Source of the DNA: Clostridia bacterium
GTDB lineage: Bacteria > Bacillota > Clostridia > Christensenellales > Aristaeellaceae
NCBI GenBank assembly: GCA_017395685.1
Contig: JAFQOD010000051.1
Coordinates: 38,528-102,527 of the forward strand
Direction of reading: 5' to 3'
Length of the DNA stretch: 64,000 nucleotides
Shown: positions 26,356-36,220 of the stretch, piece by piece
Position numbering within the stretch: position 1 is the stretch's first letter
Layout: every line of letters begins with the position of its first letter
The notes under the pieces: model-generated
What the model saw: the letters and a program-made list of their open reading frames with translations, nothing else
Databases searched by the model: none
What the model was told of the DNA's origin: nothing
Program-made: the position numbers and the translations under genes

Positions 26356-28092
26356 ATGCTGCAAAATGAAACGCATATTGAAAAGGTACAAAGAAAATTT
26401 GAAAAGAAGCGCCGTTTGATACGCGTGGCCGCCGGCCAGGAAAAGGCCGATCTCGTTCTTAAGAATGCAACCTATCTCAATGTATTCAGCAATGAATTCT
26501 GCCATGGAGATATTGCCGTGGCAGAGGGCCTGATTGTGGGGATGGGCAACTATCATGGTGCTATTGAAATTGATGCAGGTGCCCTTATTGTTTGCCCCGG
26601 CTTTATTGATGCGCATATTCACTTGGAAAGTTCTTTGGTAACGCCATGGGAATTTTCCAAGGCCGTTCTCCCCCACGGCACAACCACCGTGATCACTGAT
26701 CCTCATGAAATAACCAATGTAATGGGGTTACAGGGCATCGATTACATGATGGCAGCCAGCGCCAATCTTCCTGTTGATGTGCATTTTATGCTTCCCTCCT
26801 GCGTTCCCGCAACGCCTCAGGACGAAAGCGGTGCAACGCTTGATTATCAGGCTATCGACTCCTATTTCGATCATCCCAGGGTGCTGGGATTGGCTGAAAT
26901 GATGAATTATGTTGGTATCATTAATCAGGAAAGAGATCCTGTAGAGAAGATTCTCTGTTCCCAGGCGCATCATAAAAAGATTGACGGCCATGCCCCCGGC
27001 CTTTCCGGGCATGCTCTAAATGCCTATATTTCTGCAGGGGTCTATTCTGATCACGAATGTTTTAATTTCCAGAATGCTCTGGAAAAACTGCAGAAGGGGC
27101 AATTTATTATGATCAGAGAAGGCACTGCCGCCAAGAATCTGAAGGCGCTGCTTCCTTTGCTGAATCAGCAATATTATTCCCGTGTTATGTTTGCTACTGA
27201 TGACAAACATCCTAATGATTTATTGTATGGCGGACATATTGACTATATTATCAAAGAGGCAATTAGCATGGGTGTTGATCCCATTATCGCTATAAAGGTT
27301 GCCAGTCATCATGCTGCCAGATATTTTTTGATGAATAATAAGGGGGCTATTGCTCCTGGGTATCTTGCTGATTTTGTTCTGATAGATAATTTCAGGAATT
27401 TTGATATCAAAATGGTGATTAAAAAGGGAAAAATCGTCTTCGAAGAAGGAAAGCAAATTGATTTTTCCGCCCCAAAGGTTCCCACGGATTTAGATATCAG
27501 CGCACGGAATACCATGCATTTAAACCAGATTACCTCTTCCGATCTTTTCTGTGACCGTCCTCTTGGCCATCTTTCATTAATTCCCGGGGAATTAATTACC
27601 CAAAATCACGGCATGGCGAAAGGAATCGATGTTCATAAGGATATTTTAAAGGTCTGTGTCTTTGAACGGCATCATTATACCGGGCATATCGGTATGGGTT
27701 ATCTGAGCGGTTATGGCCTGAAAAAAGGCGCTGTCGCCACCAGTATTGCCCATGATTCTCATAACATCATTGCTGTAGGAACGAATGATACAGATATTGC
27801 AGCGGCCGTTAACACAATTAAAGCCATGTCAGGCGGTATAACAGTCGTATTGGACGGAAAATCCATTGCGTCTCTACCCCTTCCTATTGCCGGTCTGATC
27901 AGTGATCAACCTTTGCACCAGGTCAATCGCCTGCTGGAGGAGGCAAAATCAGCTGCCCGCAGTCTTGGCGTTCCTAAAAGCGTAGATCCGTTTATGACGC
28001 TATCGTTTATGAGTCTTCCGGTTATTCCTACACTTCGGGTTACAACAAAAGGCGTTTTCGACGTAGAAAGCCAGAAATATATATCACAATAA
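26356..28092 (+). CDS. ade: Adenine deaminase
   Basis: 578 residues, the usual length of the Bacillus-type adenine deaminase, which converts adenine to hypoxanthine and ammonia in purine salvage. It is an amidohydrolase: ADLVLKNATYLNVF and FIDAHIHLESSLVTPWEF (metal His pair), GTTTVITDPHEITNVMG, then GHAPGLSG, VMFATDDKHPNDL (metal Asp) and the C-terminal domain with TSIAHDSHNIIAVG. GGGGGA lies five bases before the ATG. Confidence 0.95.
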   Translation: MLQNETHIEKVQRKFEKKRRLIRVAAGQEKADLVLKNATYLNVFSNEFCHGDIAVAEGLIVGMGNYHGAIEIDAGALIVCPGFIDAHIHLESSLVTPWEFSKAVLPHGTTTVITDPHEITNVMGLQGIDYMMAASANLPVDVHFMLPSCVPATPQDESGATLDYQAIDSYFDHPRVLGLAEMMNYVGIINQERDPVEKILCSQAHHKKIDGHAPGLSGHALNAYISAGVYSDHECFNFQNALEKLQKGQFIMIREGTAAKNLKALLPLLNQQYYSRVMFATDDKHPNDLLYGGHIDYIIKEAISMGVDPIIAIKVASHHAARYFLMNNKGAIAPGYLADFVLIDNFRNFDIKMVIKKGKIVFEEGKQIDFSAPKVPTDLDISARNTMHLNQITSSDLFCDRPLGHLSLIPGELITQNHGMAKGIDVHKDILKVCVFERHHYTGHIGMGYLSGYGLKKGAVATSIAHDSHNIIAVGTNDTDIAAAVNTIKAMSGGITVVLDGKSIASLPLPIAGLISDQPLHQVNRLLEEAKSAARSLGVPKSVDPFMTLSFMSLPVIPTLRVTTKGVFDVESQKYISQ

Positions 28093-28095
28093 GAC

Positions 28096-28121
28096 AATCC
28101 GCCAGTAAAAACTGGCGGATT
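28096..28121. terminator. Bidirectional terminator between ade and proC
   Basis: AATCCGCCAGT (28096-28106) pairs perfectly with ACTGGCGGATT (28111-28121) around AAAA. T-rich bases follow on the plus side (TTCAATTTTATTTTG). It separates two convergent transcripts. Confidence 0.85.
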
Positions 28122-28127
28122 TCAATT

Positions 28128-28934
28128 TTATTTTGTTTCAAAGGATTTTGCGCGGCGAATAGCTGCTTCTACTGCCTCTATTGCTGCATAACGGAATCCA
28201 TTCTTTTCTAACGCTGCAACGCCTTCTATAGTTGCTCCGGCAGGTGAAGTAACCATATCCTTTAATTCACCGGGATGTTTACCGGTTTCAAGCAGCATTT
28301 TTGCACTGCCAAGCAATGTTTGTGCAGCAAATTCCAATGCCATTTTCCGGGTCAATCCGCCGCGTACTCCGCCATCTGCCAAAGCTTCCATGAACAGAAA
28401 TGCGAATGCAGGGCCGCAGCCGCTGACACCGGTAACCGCTTCCATCAAATTCTCAGAAACCTCGCGCGCAAGTCCCATACAGGAAAGCATTTCCATCGTT
28501 TTATCCCATTGCTCTTTAGAAACATATTCATTCCTGCATGCGGCCAGCACGCCTTCTCCAACCAGCGCCGGTGTATTTGGCATAACACGCACAATCGATG
28601 CCTTTGGGAGTTCCAGAATCTGTGTAAGCAACTGAAGATCAAAGCTCATCACGATGGAGATGAACAGCGTATTTTCACTTATGCAATCTTTTATTTCGCT
28701 TGCTACACTGCGCAGAAACTGAGGCTTAACTGCAAGAAAAAGGATCTCAGCTTTTGCGGCTTCACGATTATCGTCAGTTACATTTACTCCCCAATCCTTT
28801 GCCCATTGATTTCTGACATCCGCATTCTTATCAGAAATAATTACGTTTTCAGGCTGAAACAGGCCTGTGCTCAGCATTTTTTTCAGCATTGCGCCGCCCA
28901 TATTACCGCATCCAATAAAACCCAATTGATACAT
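28128..28934 (-). CDS. proC: Pyrroline-5-carboxylate reductase
   Basis: 268 residues from the ATG at 28934, with GAAAGGAG upstream. ProC makes proline from pyrroline-5-carboxylate with NAD(P)H. The Rossmann loop is LGFIGCGNMGGAML at 4-17. Further family motifs are FLAVKPQ, RVMPNTPALVGEG and the C-terminal ALADGGVRGGL.. and SPAGATIEGVAALE. A longer upstream frame runs into the pepE gene and is not the start. It is the second gene of a pepE-proC pair. Confidence 0.96.
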   Translation of the reverse strand: MYQLGFIGCGNMGGAMLKKMLSTGLFQPENVIISDKNADVRNQWAKDWGVNVTDDNREAAKAEILFLAVKPQFLRSVASEIKDCISENTLFISIVMSFDLQLLTQILELPKASIVRVMPNTPALVGEGVLAACRNEYVSKEQWDKTMEMLSCMGLAREVSENLMEAVTGVSGCGPAFAFLFMEALADGGVRGGLTRKMALEFAAQTLLGSAKMLLETGKHPGELKDMVTSPAGATIEGVAALEKNGFRYAAIEAVEAAIRRAKSFETK

Positions 28935-28953
28935 TTCGTCTTTCTCCTTTCGG

Positions 28954-29694
28954 TCATTCAAGCGTATGCGCTTCATTTGGCCATCCAATCTGCTGAATTT
29001 TTCCATTTTCCAAGAGATATCCTTCACCGAAAATTGTTGCTTTTCCATCGTGCTGTAATATGAAGCATCCATCCGGCAGTAAAACAAATCTATTTCCAAT
29101 ACTATCCGGAATCGCCAGATCTTCAATCATCCGCTTTCCGTCTACCCTTACCTGTTTCAGCCATTGATAATGAGGGATCACCTGAATATTGGTCAGCCCG
29201 AGCCCCGGGAAAAAGCGCTGATAATCAGGATCAATCGCTTCGCCCTCCAATTCCGGAATGGAATAAACTATTCTGGCGCAATTCATTGTACCTGCGCTGA
29301 TCCCGGCAATAATTCCATGATATCCTGACAATTTATCTTTTAAGCCAATTCTTTCCAAAAATGCATGCTGTGTCGGAACATGCCCGCCAAGCAATAGGAT
29401 AAAATCATAAGCATGTAATTCTTCCCTGCTGATATCCGATGCTCGGTCATCCAGAATATCCCATCTGGAAAATGGGAGACCACTCATGATAAATGATTGT
29501 TGAAAAACCTGGCTGTGTACATCATTCTGCGCTATTTCATCCGGATGATTTGCAATCATCAGACAGCGGAAATTTGGATTCCATAATGCTTTTAGTTGCC
29601 CCAGAAAGCCATTTTCCTCCAGAAGCATTTCAGGAAAGATCTCATCCTGAATGTGCAAATGCCCGCCAATATGGCTTGTAAGAAATAAATGCAT
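28954..29694 (-). CDS. Peptidase S51 family (PepE-like)
   Basis: 246 residues from the ATG at 29694. S51 peptidases are cytoplasmic serine peptidases; peptidase E cuts Asp-X dipeptides and cyanophycinases cut beta-Asp-Arg. The nucleophile elbow GIIAGISAGTMNCA carries the Ser. A glycine-rich LLLGGHVPTQHAFL precedes it, as in the family. The substrate cannot be fixed. It lies 19 bases upstream of proC, so a link to peptide-derived amino acid metabolism is plausible. Confidence 0.8.
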   Translation of the reverse strand: MHLFLTSHIGGHLHIQDEIFPEMLLEENGFLGQLKALWNPNFRCLMIANHPDEIAQNDVHSQVFQQSFIMSGLPFSRWDILDDRASDISREELHAYDFILLLGGHVPTQHAFLERIGLKDKLSGYHGIIAGISAGTMNCARIVYSIPELEGEAIDPDYQRFFPGLGLTNIQVIPHYQWLKQVRVDGKRMIEDLAIPDSIGNRFVLLPDGCFILQHDGKATIFGEGYLLENGKIQQIGWPNEAHTLE

Positions 29695-29874
29695 ATTATT
29701 GCCCCTTTCCCTATTATCATATATGAAATCAGCACTTACGTAAAGCATTGAATCGTTTATTTTTGGTATTCTTTCTTATTCCGTGGTTATTTTCCTGAAA
29801 AATGATTCACTTTATTTATTAAGGGTTATAATCTTTATGAATGATCTTCTATCTTTTGAAAGGAAGCGACATCC

Positions 29875-30192
29875 ATGAATATAGAAAAAATGAAATGTCC
29901 TGGCTGCGGCAAGCACTGCCCACTATCCGCCCCCAGATGTAAATTTGGCAGGCATTACCTTGAGAAAATGAAAGAAAAGCCATCTGCTGATTTTGAAAAA
30001 AATACAAAGAAGAAAAAATGGGAAACATATGTAAAACCAGGAGAGGCAATCTGGGCTTTTTTATCTGTTTCATGTCAAATCAAAAAAGCCCTCTGCAAAC
30101 AAAAAGTTACAGAGAATCAATTGCTTTCCGAATTTTCTAAAGACGAGATAGAAACAATGATTTCATTAATTAAAAAATTTACTGTCAAATGA
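29875..30192 (+). CDS. Small protein with N-terminal zinc-knuckle-like motif
   Basis: 105 residues, unrecognised. The first 25 residues hold CPGCGKHCPLSAPRCKFG, four cysteines and a His that could bind zinc. The middle is Lys-rich, and the C-terminus (ENQLLSEFSKDEIETMISLIKKF) forms an amphipathic helix like that of some regulators. AAAGGAAG lies ten bases before the ATG. It precedes ferritin on the same strand, but ferritin has its own promoter. Confidence 0.6.
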   Translation: MNIEKMKCPGCGKHCPLSAPRCKFGRHYLEKMKEKPSADFEKNTKKKKWETYVKPGEAIWAFLSVSCQIKKALCKQKVTENQLLSEFSKDEIETMISLIKKFTVK

Positions 30193-30194
30193 TA

Positions 30195-30222
30195 TTGCAT
30201 CTATTGAAAAAAAGGGTATAAT
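30195..30222 (+). promoter_or_regulatory. Promoter of the ferritin gene
   Basis: TTGCAT (30195-30200), 16-base spacer, TATAAT (30217-30222), about 35 bases before the ATG. I see no clear Fur or PerR box around it. Confidence 0.65.
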
Positions 30223-30256
30223 ATAAGCAAATAAATTCTCATAGGGGGAAATCGTC

Positions 30257-30769
30257 ATGTTGGATGCTAAAGTACGTGAATTGCTCAATCAGCAGATCAA
30301 TAAGGAATTCTATTCTGCCTACTTGTATCTGGATTTTTCCAACTACTATTATGATCAGGAACTGAATGGCTTTGGTAATTGGTATATGATTCAGGCGCAG
30401 GAAGAAAGGGATCATGCTTTGCTCTTCCTGAAATATCTTCAGAATAACGGCGAAAAGGTAGAATTGGATGCCATCGATAAGCCTGCCGTTGAATTAAGCT
30501 GTAATAAGGCTCCTCTTGAAGAAGGCCTAAAGCATGAACGCTATGTAACCAGCCTGATCCATACTATCTATGAAGCTGCTCACGCTGCCAAGGATTTCCG
30601 CACCATGCAGTTCCTCGATTGGTTTGTGAAAGAACAGGGCGAAGAAGAAAAGAACGCCGAAAGCATGGTCAAGAAGTTTGAACTGTACGGCAACGACCCT
30701 CGCAGCCTGTATATGCTGGATAATGAAATGGCTGCCAGGATATATACCGCTCCCTCTCTCGTTCTTTAA
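30257..30769 (+). CDS. ftnA: Ferritin
   Basis: 170 residues, the size of bacterial non-haem ferritin, which oxidises and stores iron in a 24-subunit shell. The ferroxidase ligands are visible on the four-helix bundle: Glu in QINKEFYSAYLYL, the QAQEERDHALLF pair, and Glu in HTIYEAAHAA.. and KEQGEEEKN. GGGGGAAA precedes the ATG. Confidence 0.95.
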   Translation: MLDAKVRELLNQQINKEFYSAYLYLDFSNYYYDQELNGFGNWYMIQAQEERDHALLFLKYLQNNGEKVELDAIDKPAVELSCNKAPLEEGLKHERYVTSLIHTIYEAAHAAKDFRTMQFLDWFVKEQGEEEKNAESMVKKFELYGNDPRSLYMLDNEMAARIYTAPSLVL

Positions 30770-30777
30770 TCTGCATA

Positions 30778-30816
30778 AAATTGCCTCCTGACGCAATTGG
30801 TCAGGAGGCAATTTTT
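30778..30816. terminator. Bidirectional terminator between ferritin and GH120 genes
   Basis: TTGCCTCCTGAC (30781-30792) pairs with GTCAGGAGGCAA (30800-30811). Six T follow on the plus strand and TTTTATG on the minus strand. It overlaps the end of the convergent GH120 gene. Confidence 0.85.
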
Positions 30817-32795
30817 TATTTCCAAAGAATATTTTCTGCTTCGTTTGCAGATGCAAATGGTCCCGGAATTGTTCTCAGGCCGCGATGATTTCCATAATAA
30901 TCCCGATCAAAAGTGATAGCGGATCCGTCGGGATTTTCAAAGCGTTGATCCGGCTCAAAAGCCTTTCCAAGGATATCGCTATCGATGATTCCATCTTCAA
31001 ATTCCTTTAGGAAATCATATACATTGGTTTTTAGATGATACCCCTTTTCATCTGCAATCAATTCAACAAAAGCCTTAGCATCCTCATTTACAAGGCAATG
31101 TTTTTCGTGCTTCCAGGCTTTTGCACCAGCCAGATAAGCGTTCCCGTCACACCATACAGGCAAATGCCGGCGTTCGTGATATTCAGCAAGCTTACCCATG
31201 TCCGGCCTCTTCACATCCAGATCGAACCAGGAAATCCATTCATCATAGGTGGGATAATCATCAAAACACCAAGTGCCTACCACCCGTTCATGTGCCTCTG
31301 GGCCGCCTTCCTTCACCGGTTCATCTTCAGGCCGTCCCTGTACAAAGATATTATTATAGAATCTATCATCGCCGTGGAGAATGGTCATAAAACCGGCAAC
31401 CTCAGTGCGGTGGCGAATGTGATACGGCGTATAGCGTGAGCCGGTCCCGCCGCCTACCTTTACCAACGGGCCCATAATCAGATTATGAACCATGGCAACG
31501 CCTTCCGTAGCAATATTCAGAGAAACCTGAGAAAGAAGAATATTATTGTCAATTAGTGTGGGGCCATGCCCAACCTCCACAAAAATATCCTGGCTGAACA
31601 TGCCGCCGGGTGCCCAATCACAGAAGGCAGGCCTCTCGTTATGATGCATCAGATTCTGGGTAATACGTGCGCCCTGGGCCTCCCAGTCACACCAGATGCC
31701 CATCGTTGAATGATGGATATGATTGCGACGAATGGTTACATCAATTGCTGCATGCAGCTTGATGCCCGAAATTTCTGCGCCGCCCAATTCCTGCATGTTG
31801 TTGATATGATGGATGTGATTATCCTCAATGATAGAGAAAACAGCGCCCATGCGCCCAACAATGCCCGTTTGTTCACAATGATGAATATGGCAGCGGCGCA
31901 CGATATGCGAGCCTACCTTTTCCTTCAGCCAGCCATGATATTGGCCGCGGCATACGGCGTCACGTTCCATCTGTGTAGGGCTCTTCAGATGCTTCGTTGT
32001 GAAATAATGATCATTTTCAGGATCATAATACTTTCCCAAAGAGATACCGCAGCATTTGCTGTTGCTGATGTCGCAATCCTCGATAATCCATCCCTTGGAC
32101 CAATGAGGGCCGATCATACCATCCTGAAAAGCAGCCGGAGGTGCCCAGGTCGTAGCGGCCTTTTCAACTTTGAAACCGCTGAAAGTGATATATCCCTTCC
32201 CTGTTTCTTCCGGGAAGAAGCAACGGCGGCGCACATTGATTTCAACTTTCTCGCTATTGGGATCCTTATCCTGGAAATTGGCATAGATCACCGTATTATT
32301 TTCTTCCTGCACAGCCAGCCATTTATAGATGGAGTATTCAGGTTCCCAGGAAGGGGTATGAATTTTCCCTTCAATCAATTCTTCCATGGTTTCTGCTTCA
32401 TACAAGGCCCTGTCATTCAGATAAACACAGCCTGTATGACGAACAGTAGGAGCAAAATACCAATCCCCATATACTTCCGTGGTATAGGGATTATAGGCAC
32501 CGAAAACACCGTTATCAATCCGCACTTTCCAGATCTTATCCTGTACTTTTTCCCAGCCGGTTACAATCTCTGCGCCTGTAATCACTGCGCCAAGAGGCTC
32601 TACTGAGCGGTATGTGATCCGCATTTCCTCAGTACCGCCATTCCGGGGCGCCACATATTCACGATAAACACCTGGATATACCAGTACCTCATCGCCTGGA
32701 ACAGCAATCCTTGCAGCATCGTTAATCGCTTTGAATGGCCTTTCTTTGGTGCCATTTCCCTCTCGCGGTGCTTTTTGGTCGACATAGTAAATCAT
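30816..32795 (-). CDS. GH120 beta-xylosidase
   Basis: 659 residues, no signal peptide. The whole protein resembles the GH120 xylosidase of Thermoanaerobacterium: a right-handed beta-helix with PFKAINDAARIAVPGDE, EINVRRRCFFPEETG, GPHWSKGWIIEDCDI and EISGIKLHAAIDVTIRRNHI. The active-site Asp370 is in GIWCDWEAQGAR and Glu407 in DIFVEVGHGP. A 14-residue insertion (about 389-402, FCDWAPGGMF) separates them compared with the Thermoanaerobacterium enzyme as I recall it. It would release xylose from xylo-oligosaccharides in the cytoplasm. TGGAGGGTG precedes the ATG. It is the last gene of a five-gene minus-strand run. Confidence 0.88.
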   Translation of the reverse strand: MIYYVDQKAPREGNGTKERPFKAINDAARIAVPGDEVLVYPGVYREYVAPRNGGTEEMRITYRSVEPLGAVITGAEIVTGWEKVQDKIWKVRIDNGVFGAYNPYTTEVYGDWYFAPTVRHTGCVYLNDRALYEAETMEELIEGKIHTPSWEPEYSIYKWLAVQEENNTVIYANFQDKDPNSEKVEINVRRRCFFPEETGKGYITFSGFKVEKAATTWAPPAAFQDGMIGPHWSKGWIIEDCDISNSKCCGISLGKYYDPENDHYFTTKHLKSPTQMERDAVCRGQYHGWLKEKVGSHIVRRCHIHHCEQTGIVGRMGAVFSIIEDNHIHHINNMQELGGAEISGIKLHAAIDVTIRRNHIHHSTMGIWCDWEAQGARITQNLMHHNERPAFCDWAPGGMFSQDIFVEVGHGPTLIDNNILLSQVSLNIATEGVAMVHNLIMGPLVKVGGGTGSRYTPYHIRHRTEVAGFMTILHGDDRFYNNIFVQGRPEDEPVKEGGPEAHERVVGTWCFDDYPTYDEWISWFDLDVKRPDMGKLAEYHERRHLPVWCDGNAYLAGAKAWKHEKHCLVNEDAKAFVELIADEKGYHLKTNVYDFLKEFEDGIIDSDILGKAFEPDQRFENPDGSAITFDRDYYGNHRGLRTIPGPFASANEAENILWK

Positions 32796-32902
32796 TTTTT
32801 CACCCTCCAGTTTTTATTTTCATACTTTATGATTTATTCCGGTGAAACAAATGGCCAAAGGGACAATCCTTCAATGAAGTAACTGCCCTTCAGCCTTTTT
32901 CT

Positions 32903-34423
32903 CTATATTCTTTTTTCCAGATATCGATCAATAAGAAATGCTTCGAGCGCAGATTCATTCCACACTTCGGCAGCAGATGTATCTGCAAAATTCATCCTCA
33001 TGGGTTCTCTATTATTCAGCGCAGGCCAGGGCGGCAGTGCCTTTCCCTGACTATCCAGGCCGTTGGGATCGCCGCTGCGAATGAAATTTACCCAATAATC
33101 GCACATCTGCCTGGCAAGATCATAATGCTTTCCGGTAAAAGGCCGCCAGCATTTGGCCAGTGTTTCAAAAAAGAACCAAAGATCTACAGAGTGAAATGTT
33201 CCCGGATTATCCCATCCAGGAATTTCAGCATCGAATAAATAATTATACAGCGGATACCGAATTCCAAACTTTTCATTCATCCTGGCAGCCATACGGACTG
33301 CAAAGCTGATAGCGTTCAGCTTTCCTTCTTTTGCAATAGTATTTTCTGTTGCAGGATGAGAGAAGTGAGAAAGAAATTCCTCCTGATGCTCAGGAAAAAC
33401 ACGATTGGCAAAATCACTCAATGCCGTCTCCGAATCTGCATCCGGCACAGCAAAAAATTCATTGCTGGTATGTCCAAGCAGCACAGGGCATTGTACTCTC
33501 TCAGGATGCAGATACCATTCGTTGCTGGCATAAAGGCTGAATACCCCATCCACTGTTTCTCCCCAGCAGCCCCACGGCCATTGCAGCGACATATTTTCGA
33601 TGGTGCGGGCATCCAGTGCCCTTGCTTCTTCTAATGTTTTCACACCGAGTGCATCAAAGAAGCGAATGCCTTGCTCCTCAGCTTCCTTCATATTGCCTTT
33701 AAACAGCCCTAATTTAGCGCCATAGGGCTGAGCAAAAGTACCGCTTTCTACAATGGCACGCTGAAATAGCCCTTCATTTTGAGGGCATGTCATCTGTGCA
33801 CATACACTCATGCCGCCAGCTGATTGGCCGCCGATGGTGATATTTTCAGGATCACCGCCGAATGCTGCAATATTTCGCTTTACCCAACGGGTAGCACATT
33901 GCTGATCCAGGAAACCGAAATTTGCAGGTGCTTCAGGGCTTTCAGTAGTGATTTCCGGATGGCACAAAAAGCCGAATACATTGAGGCGATATCCAACGGT
34001 AACCACTACAATACCTCGGCGGGCAATGCGCTCCCCATCGAATTCCATTTCTGTCGTATTACCAACCTGCAGACCGCCGCCGAAATACCAGACATAGACG
34101 GGCATATTCTTTCTGCCGTCAGCAGGGGCCCATACATTCAGATAAAGGCAATCCTCACTCATTGGCAGCTCAGCATCTACGGCCCATTCCCTGGCATAGA
34201 TATCCTTTGCCGGATCACCGGCGCAATTTGCCTGCATAGCAATGGGGCCGAAATCAGCAGCAAATAATTCCCCTTCCCAATCAGGGCAGGGCTGCGGCGC
34301 ACGCCAGCGGTTTTTGCCAATGGGTTTATCCGCAAAAGGAATCCCTTTATAGCTGGTGATCCTGGGATCAGCGGCAGGAAGACCGCGTACCCATCCATTT
34401 TCTACCTTAACGCGGCGAATCAT
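32903..34423 (-). CDS. Type-B carboxylesterase
   Basis: 506 residues, the normal length of type-B carboxylesterases of the alpha/beta-hydrolase fold. The triad is Ser201 (TIGGQSAGGMS), Glu322 (HTSNEFFAV) and His411 (GTFHSVDLWFF). The oxyanion loop reads YFGGGLQVG, with Phe where most relatives have His (HGGG). No signal peptide, so it works inside the cell. In this operon, removal of acyl or feruloyl groups from imported xylan fragments is a plausible but unproven job. The ATG is 17 bases after the SDR stop. Confidence 0.88.
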   Translation of the reverse strand: MIRRVKVENGWVRGLPAADPRITSYKGIPFADKPIGKNRWRAPQPCPDWEGELFAADFGPIAMQANCAGDPAKDIYAREWAVDAELPMSEDCLYLNVWAPADGRKNMPVYVWYFGGGLQVGNTTEMEFDGERIARRGIVVVTVGYRLNVFGFLCHPEITTESPEAPANFGFLDQQCATRWVKRNIAAFGGDPENITIGGQSAGGMSVCAQMTCPQNEGLFQRAIVESGTFAQPYGAKLGLFKGNMKEAEEQGIRFFDALGVKTLEEARALDARTIENMSLQWPWGCWGETVDGVFSLYASNEWYLHPERVQCPVLLGHTSNEFFAVPDADSETALSDFANRVFPEHQEEFLSHFSHPATENTIAKEGKLNAISFAVRMAARMNEKFGIRYPLYNYLFDAEIPGWDNPGTFHSVDLWFFFETLAKCWRPFTGKHYDLARQMCDYWVNFIRSGDPNGLDSQGKALPPWPALNNREPMRMNFADTSAAEVWNESALEAFLIDRYLEKRI

Positions 34424-34440
34424 ATTGTTTCCTCCAATGG

Positions 34441-35187
34441 TTAATAGGGACTCTCAAACTGTGCCTCAGCTTTTGCAACCGCATCTTCCAGCGTCATTCC
34501 GGTAAAATACGGTGCATTCAGGAATCTGCCGGATTTCTTATCATCTACAAAGGCGGCGACAACGATTCCGGGAATGGCGCTTTCCGGTGCATTGGGGGCA
34601 TGGGGGCCGCCAAGATCCGTCCTGCACCAGCCGGGATCGGTCAGATTGATCATCACATCCGACCCCTGTACTTTGCTGCCCAGATCGATTGTTATCTTAT
34701 CCAGAGCTGCTTTGCTGGCGGAATATCCTGCTTGCTGCGGATCAAGGCGAATGCCGCTGGTCGTATTGACAATACGCCCGAAGCCGCGCTCCATCATGCC
34801 CGGAAGGAAATGATAGCAAATCATGGCAGGAGCAATGGTATTGATCTTGAAGGATTCGGTATAATCTTCAACAGGTGTCTTCAGATATTCCGTACGATAG
34901 GCAATCTGCATCCCTGCGTTATTGAGAACAATATCTACCTGCGTGCCTTTTTTATCTATTTCCTGCAGCATCTTTTCTACTGCATCCAGATCAGATAGCT
35001 CCGCTTCTACGGCATATGCTTCCACGCCCAATGCCAGCACTTCAGAAAGCACCTTTTCTGTATGTTCCTTCTTTCTGCTGTGCAGAATCAGATTGGCGCC
35101 CTTTTCGGCCATGAATTTTGCCGTAAGATAACCGATACCGCGGGCAGCGCCTGTAATCAGGCACCAGCGTCCATGCATATCAACCAT
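34441..35187 (-). CDS. Short-chain dehydrogenase/reductase
   Basis: 248 residues, classical SDR. Cofactor loop TGAARGIG at 13-20, NNAG near 91, Ser in NTTSGIRLD, and the catalytic YSASK near 155-159. The basic SRKKEH after the second strand suggests NADPH. Substrate unknown. Its start overlaps the end of the preceding gene by eight bases, a sign of co-translation. Confidence 0.88.
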   Translation of the reverse strand: MVDMHGRWCLITGAARGIGYLTAKFMAEKGANLILHSRKKEHTEKVLSEVLALGVEAYAVEAELSDLDAVEKMLQEIDKKGTQVDIVLNNAGMQIAYRTEYLKTPVEDYTESFKINTIAPAMICYHFLPGMMERGFGRIVNTTSGIRLDPQQAGYSASKAALDKITIDLGSKVQGSDVMINLTDPGWCRTDLGGPHAPNAPESAIPGIVVAAFVDDKKSGRFLNAPYFTGMTLEDAVAKAEAQFESPY

Positions 35188-36202
35188 TTTTCACCCGCTC
35201 CTTCGCTTCTTCCATAGCAGCAATTACCCGATCACACCACTGATCGAATTCCGGATCTTCCGTCTGAAGTGCAGGGGTATTGAGCATGTGCTGAACAGTT
35301 TTCCGAAGCCCCTGATCCGCACGAACAGTGCAGGTAAACCCAGGAACCGCGCGCTTTACTTTGCTATTATCGAAAACGACTGTATTTGCCTTATCACCCA
35401 ACAGAGCGCCATTGAAATCATATGGCCCGACACTGGCCAGGAATTCGGAAGGCACATGATAGGCATTGAGTTTCACACCCAGTTCATCCGCAATCACAGA
35501 ATAAATCTGATTCCAGGTAACAGATTCTTCGGTAGTGATATGATAGGCTTCGCCAATGGCATGAATATTCCCCATCAAGCCAATAAAAGCCTTTGCAAAA
35601 TCAGAATTATGGGTAATCGTCCACAAGGAAGAACCATCTCCATGAATGATCACAGGCTTACCTTCCATCATGCGCTTGAGAATCTGCCAGGAGCCTTTTG
35701 CGCCATGGGCCCCCAGAGGAACATTCCGCTCATCGTAGGTGTGGCTGGGGCGAATGATGGTAATGGGGAAACCCTCTTCCCGATATTGCTTCATCAGATA
35801 TTCTTCGCAGGCAATCTTATTGCGGGAGTATTCCCAATAGGGATTATAAAGAGGGGTGCTTTCTGTAATCTTATAATCGGAAAGCGGCTTCTGATAAGCG
35901 GATGCAGAGGAAATGAACATAAACTGTTTTGTTTTCCCCTTAAACAGACGATAATCCCGTTCCAACTGACCGGGGACAAACGCAATGAAATCGCAAACAC
36001 AATCAAATGTCATGCCTTCCAATGCAGCGGCTGCCTGCGCTTCATTGTTGATGTCTGCAGTAATGGTTTTTATCCCTTCGGGCAATTCTTCTGTTCTGGT
36101 GCCACGGTTCAGCAAATACAATTCCCAATCGGGATTTTGTGCCAGCTGCCTGGTAATTGCCATGCTGATGGTACCGGTACCGCCGATAAACAACGCTTTC
36201 AT
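35180..36202 (-). CDS. NAD-dependent epimerase/dehydratase-family protein
   Basis: 340 residues, extended SDR. The N-terminal cofactor loop is GGTGTISMAI at 7-16. The catalytic segment is SSASAYQKP.. and YSRNKIACEEYL (Tyr-x3-Lys). Later IIRPSHTYDERN and a C-terminal substrate domain follow. Extended SDRs epimerise or dehydrate sugar nucleotides or reduce other carbonyls; the substrate here is not evident. It starts 18 bases after the alcohol dehydrogenase stop. Confidence 0.85.
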   Translation of the reverse strand: MKALFIGGTGTISMAITRQLAQNPDWELYLLNRGTRTEELPEGIKTITADINNEAQAAAALEGMTFDCVCDFIAFVPGQLERDYRLFKGKTKQFMFISSASAYQKPLSDYKITESTPLYNPYWEYSRNKIACEEYLMKQYREEGFPITIIRPSHTYDERNVPLGAHGAKGSWQILKRMMEGKPVIIHGDGSSLWTITHNSDFAKAFIGLMGNIHAIGEAYHITTEESVTWNQIYSVIADELGVKLNAYHVPSEFLASVGPYDFNGALLGDKANTVVFDNSKVKRAVPGFTCTVRADQGLRKTVQHMLNTPALQTEDPEFDQWCDRVIAAMEEAKERVKNG

Positions 36203-36220
36203 TATTGCTTCCTCCCAAAT

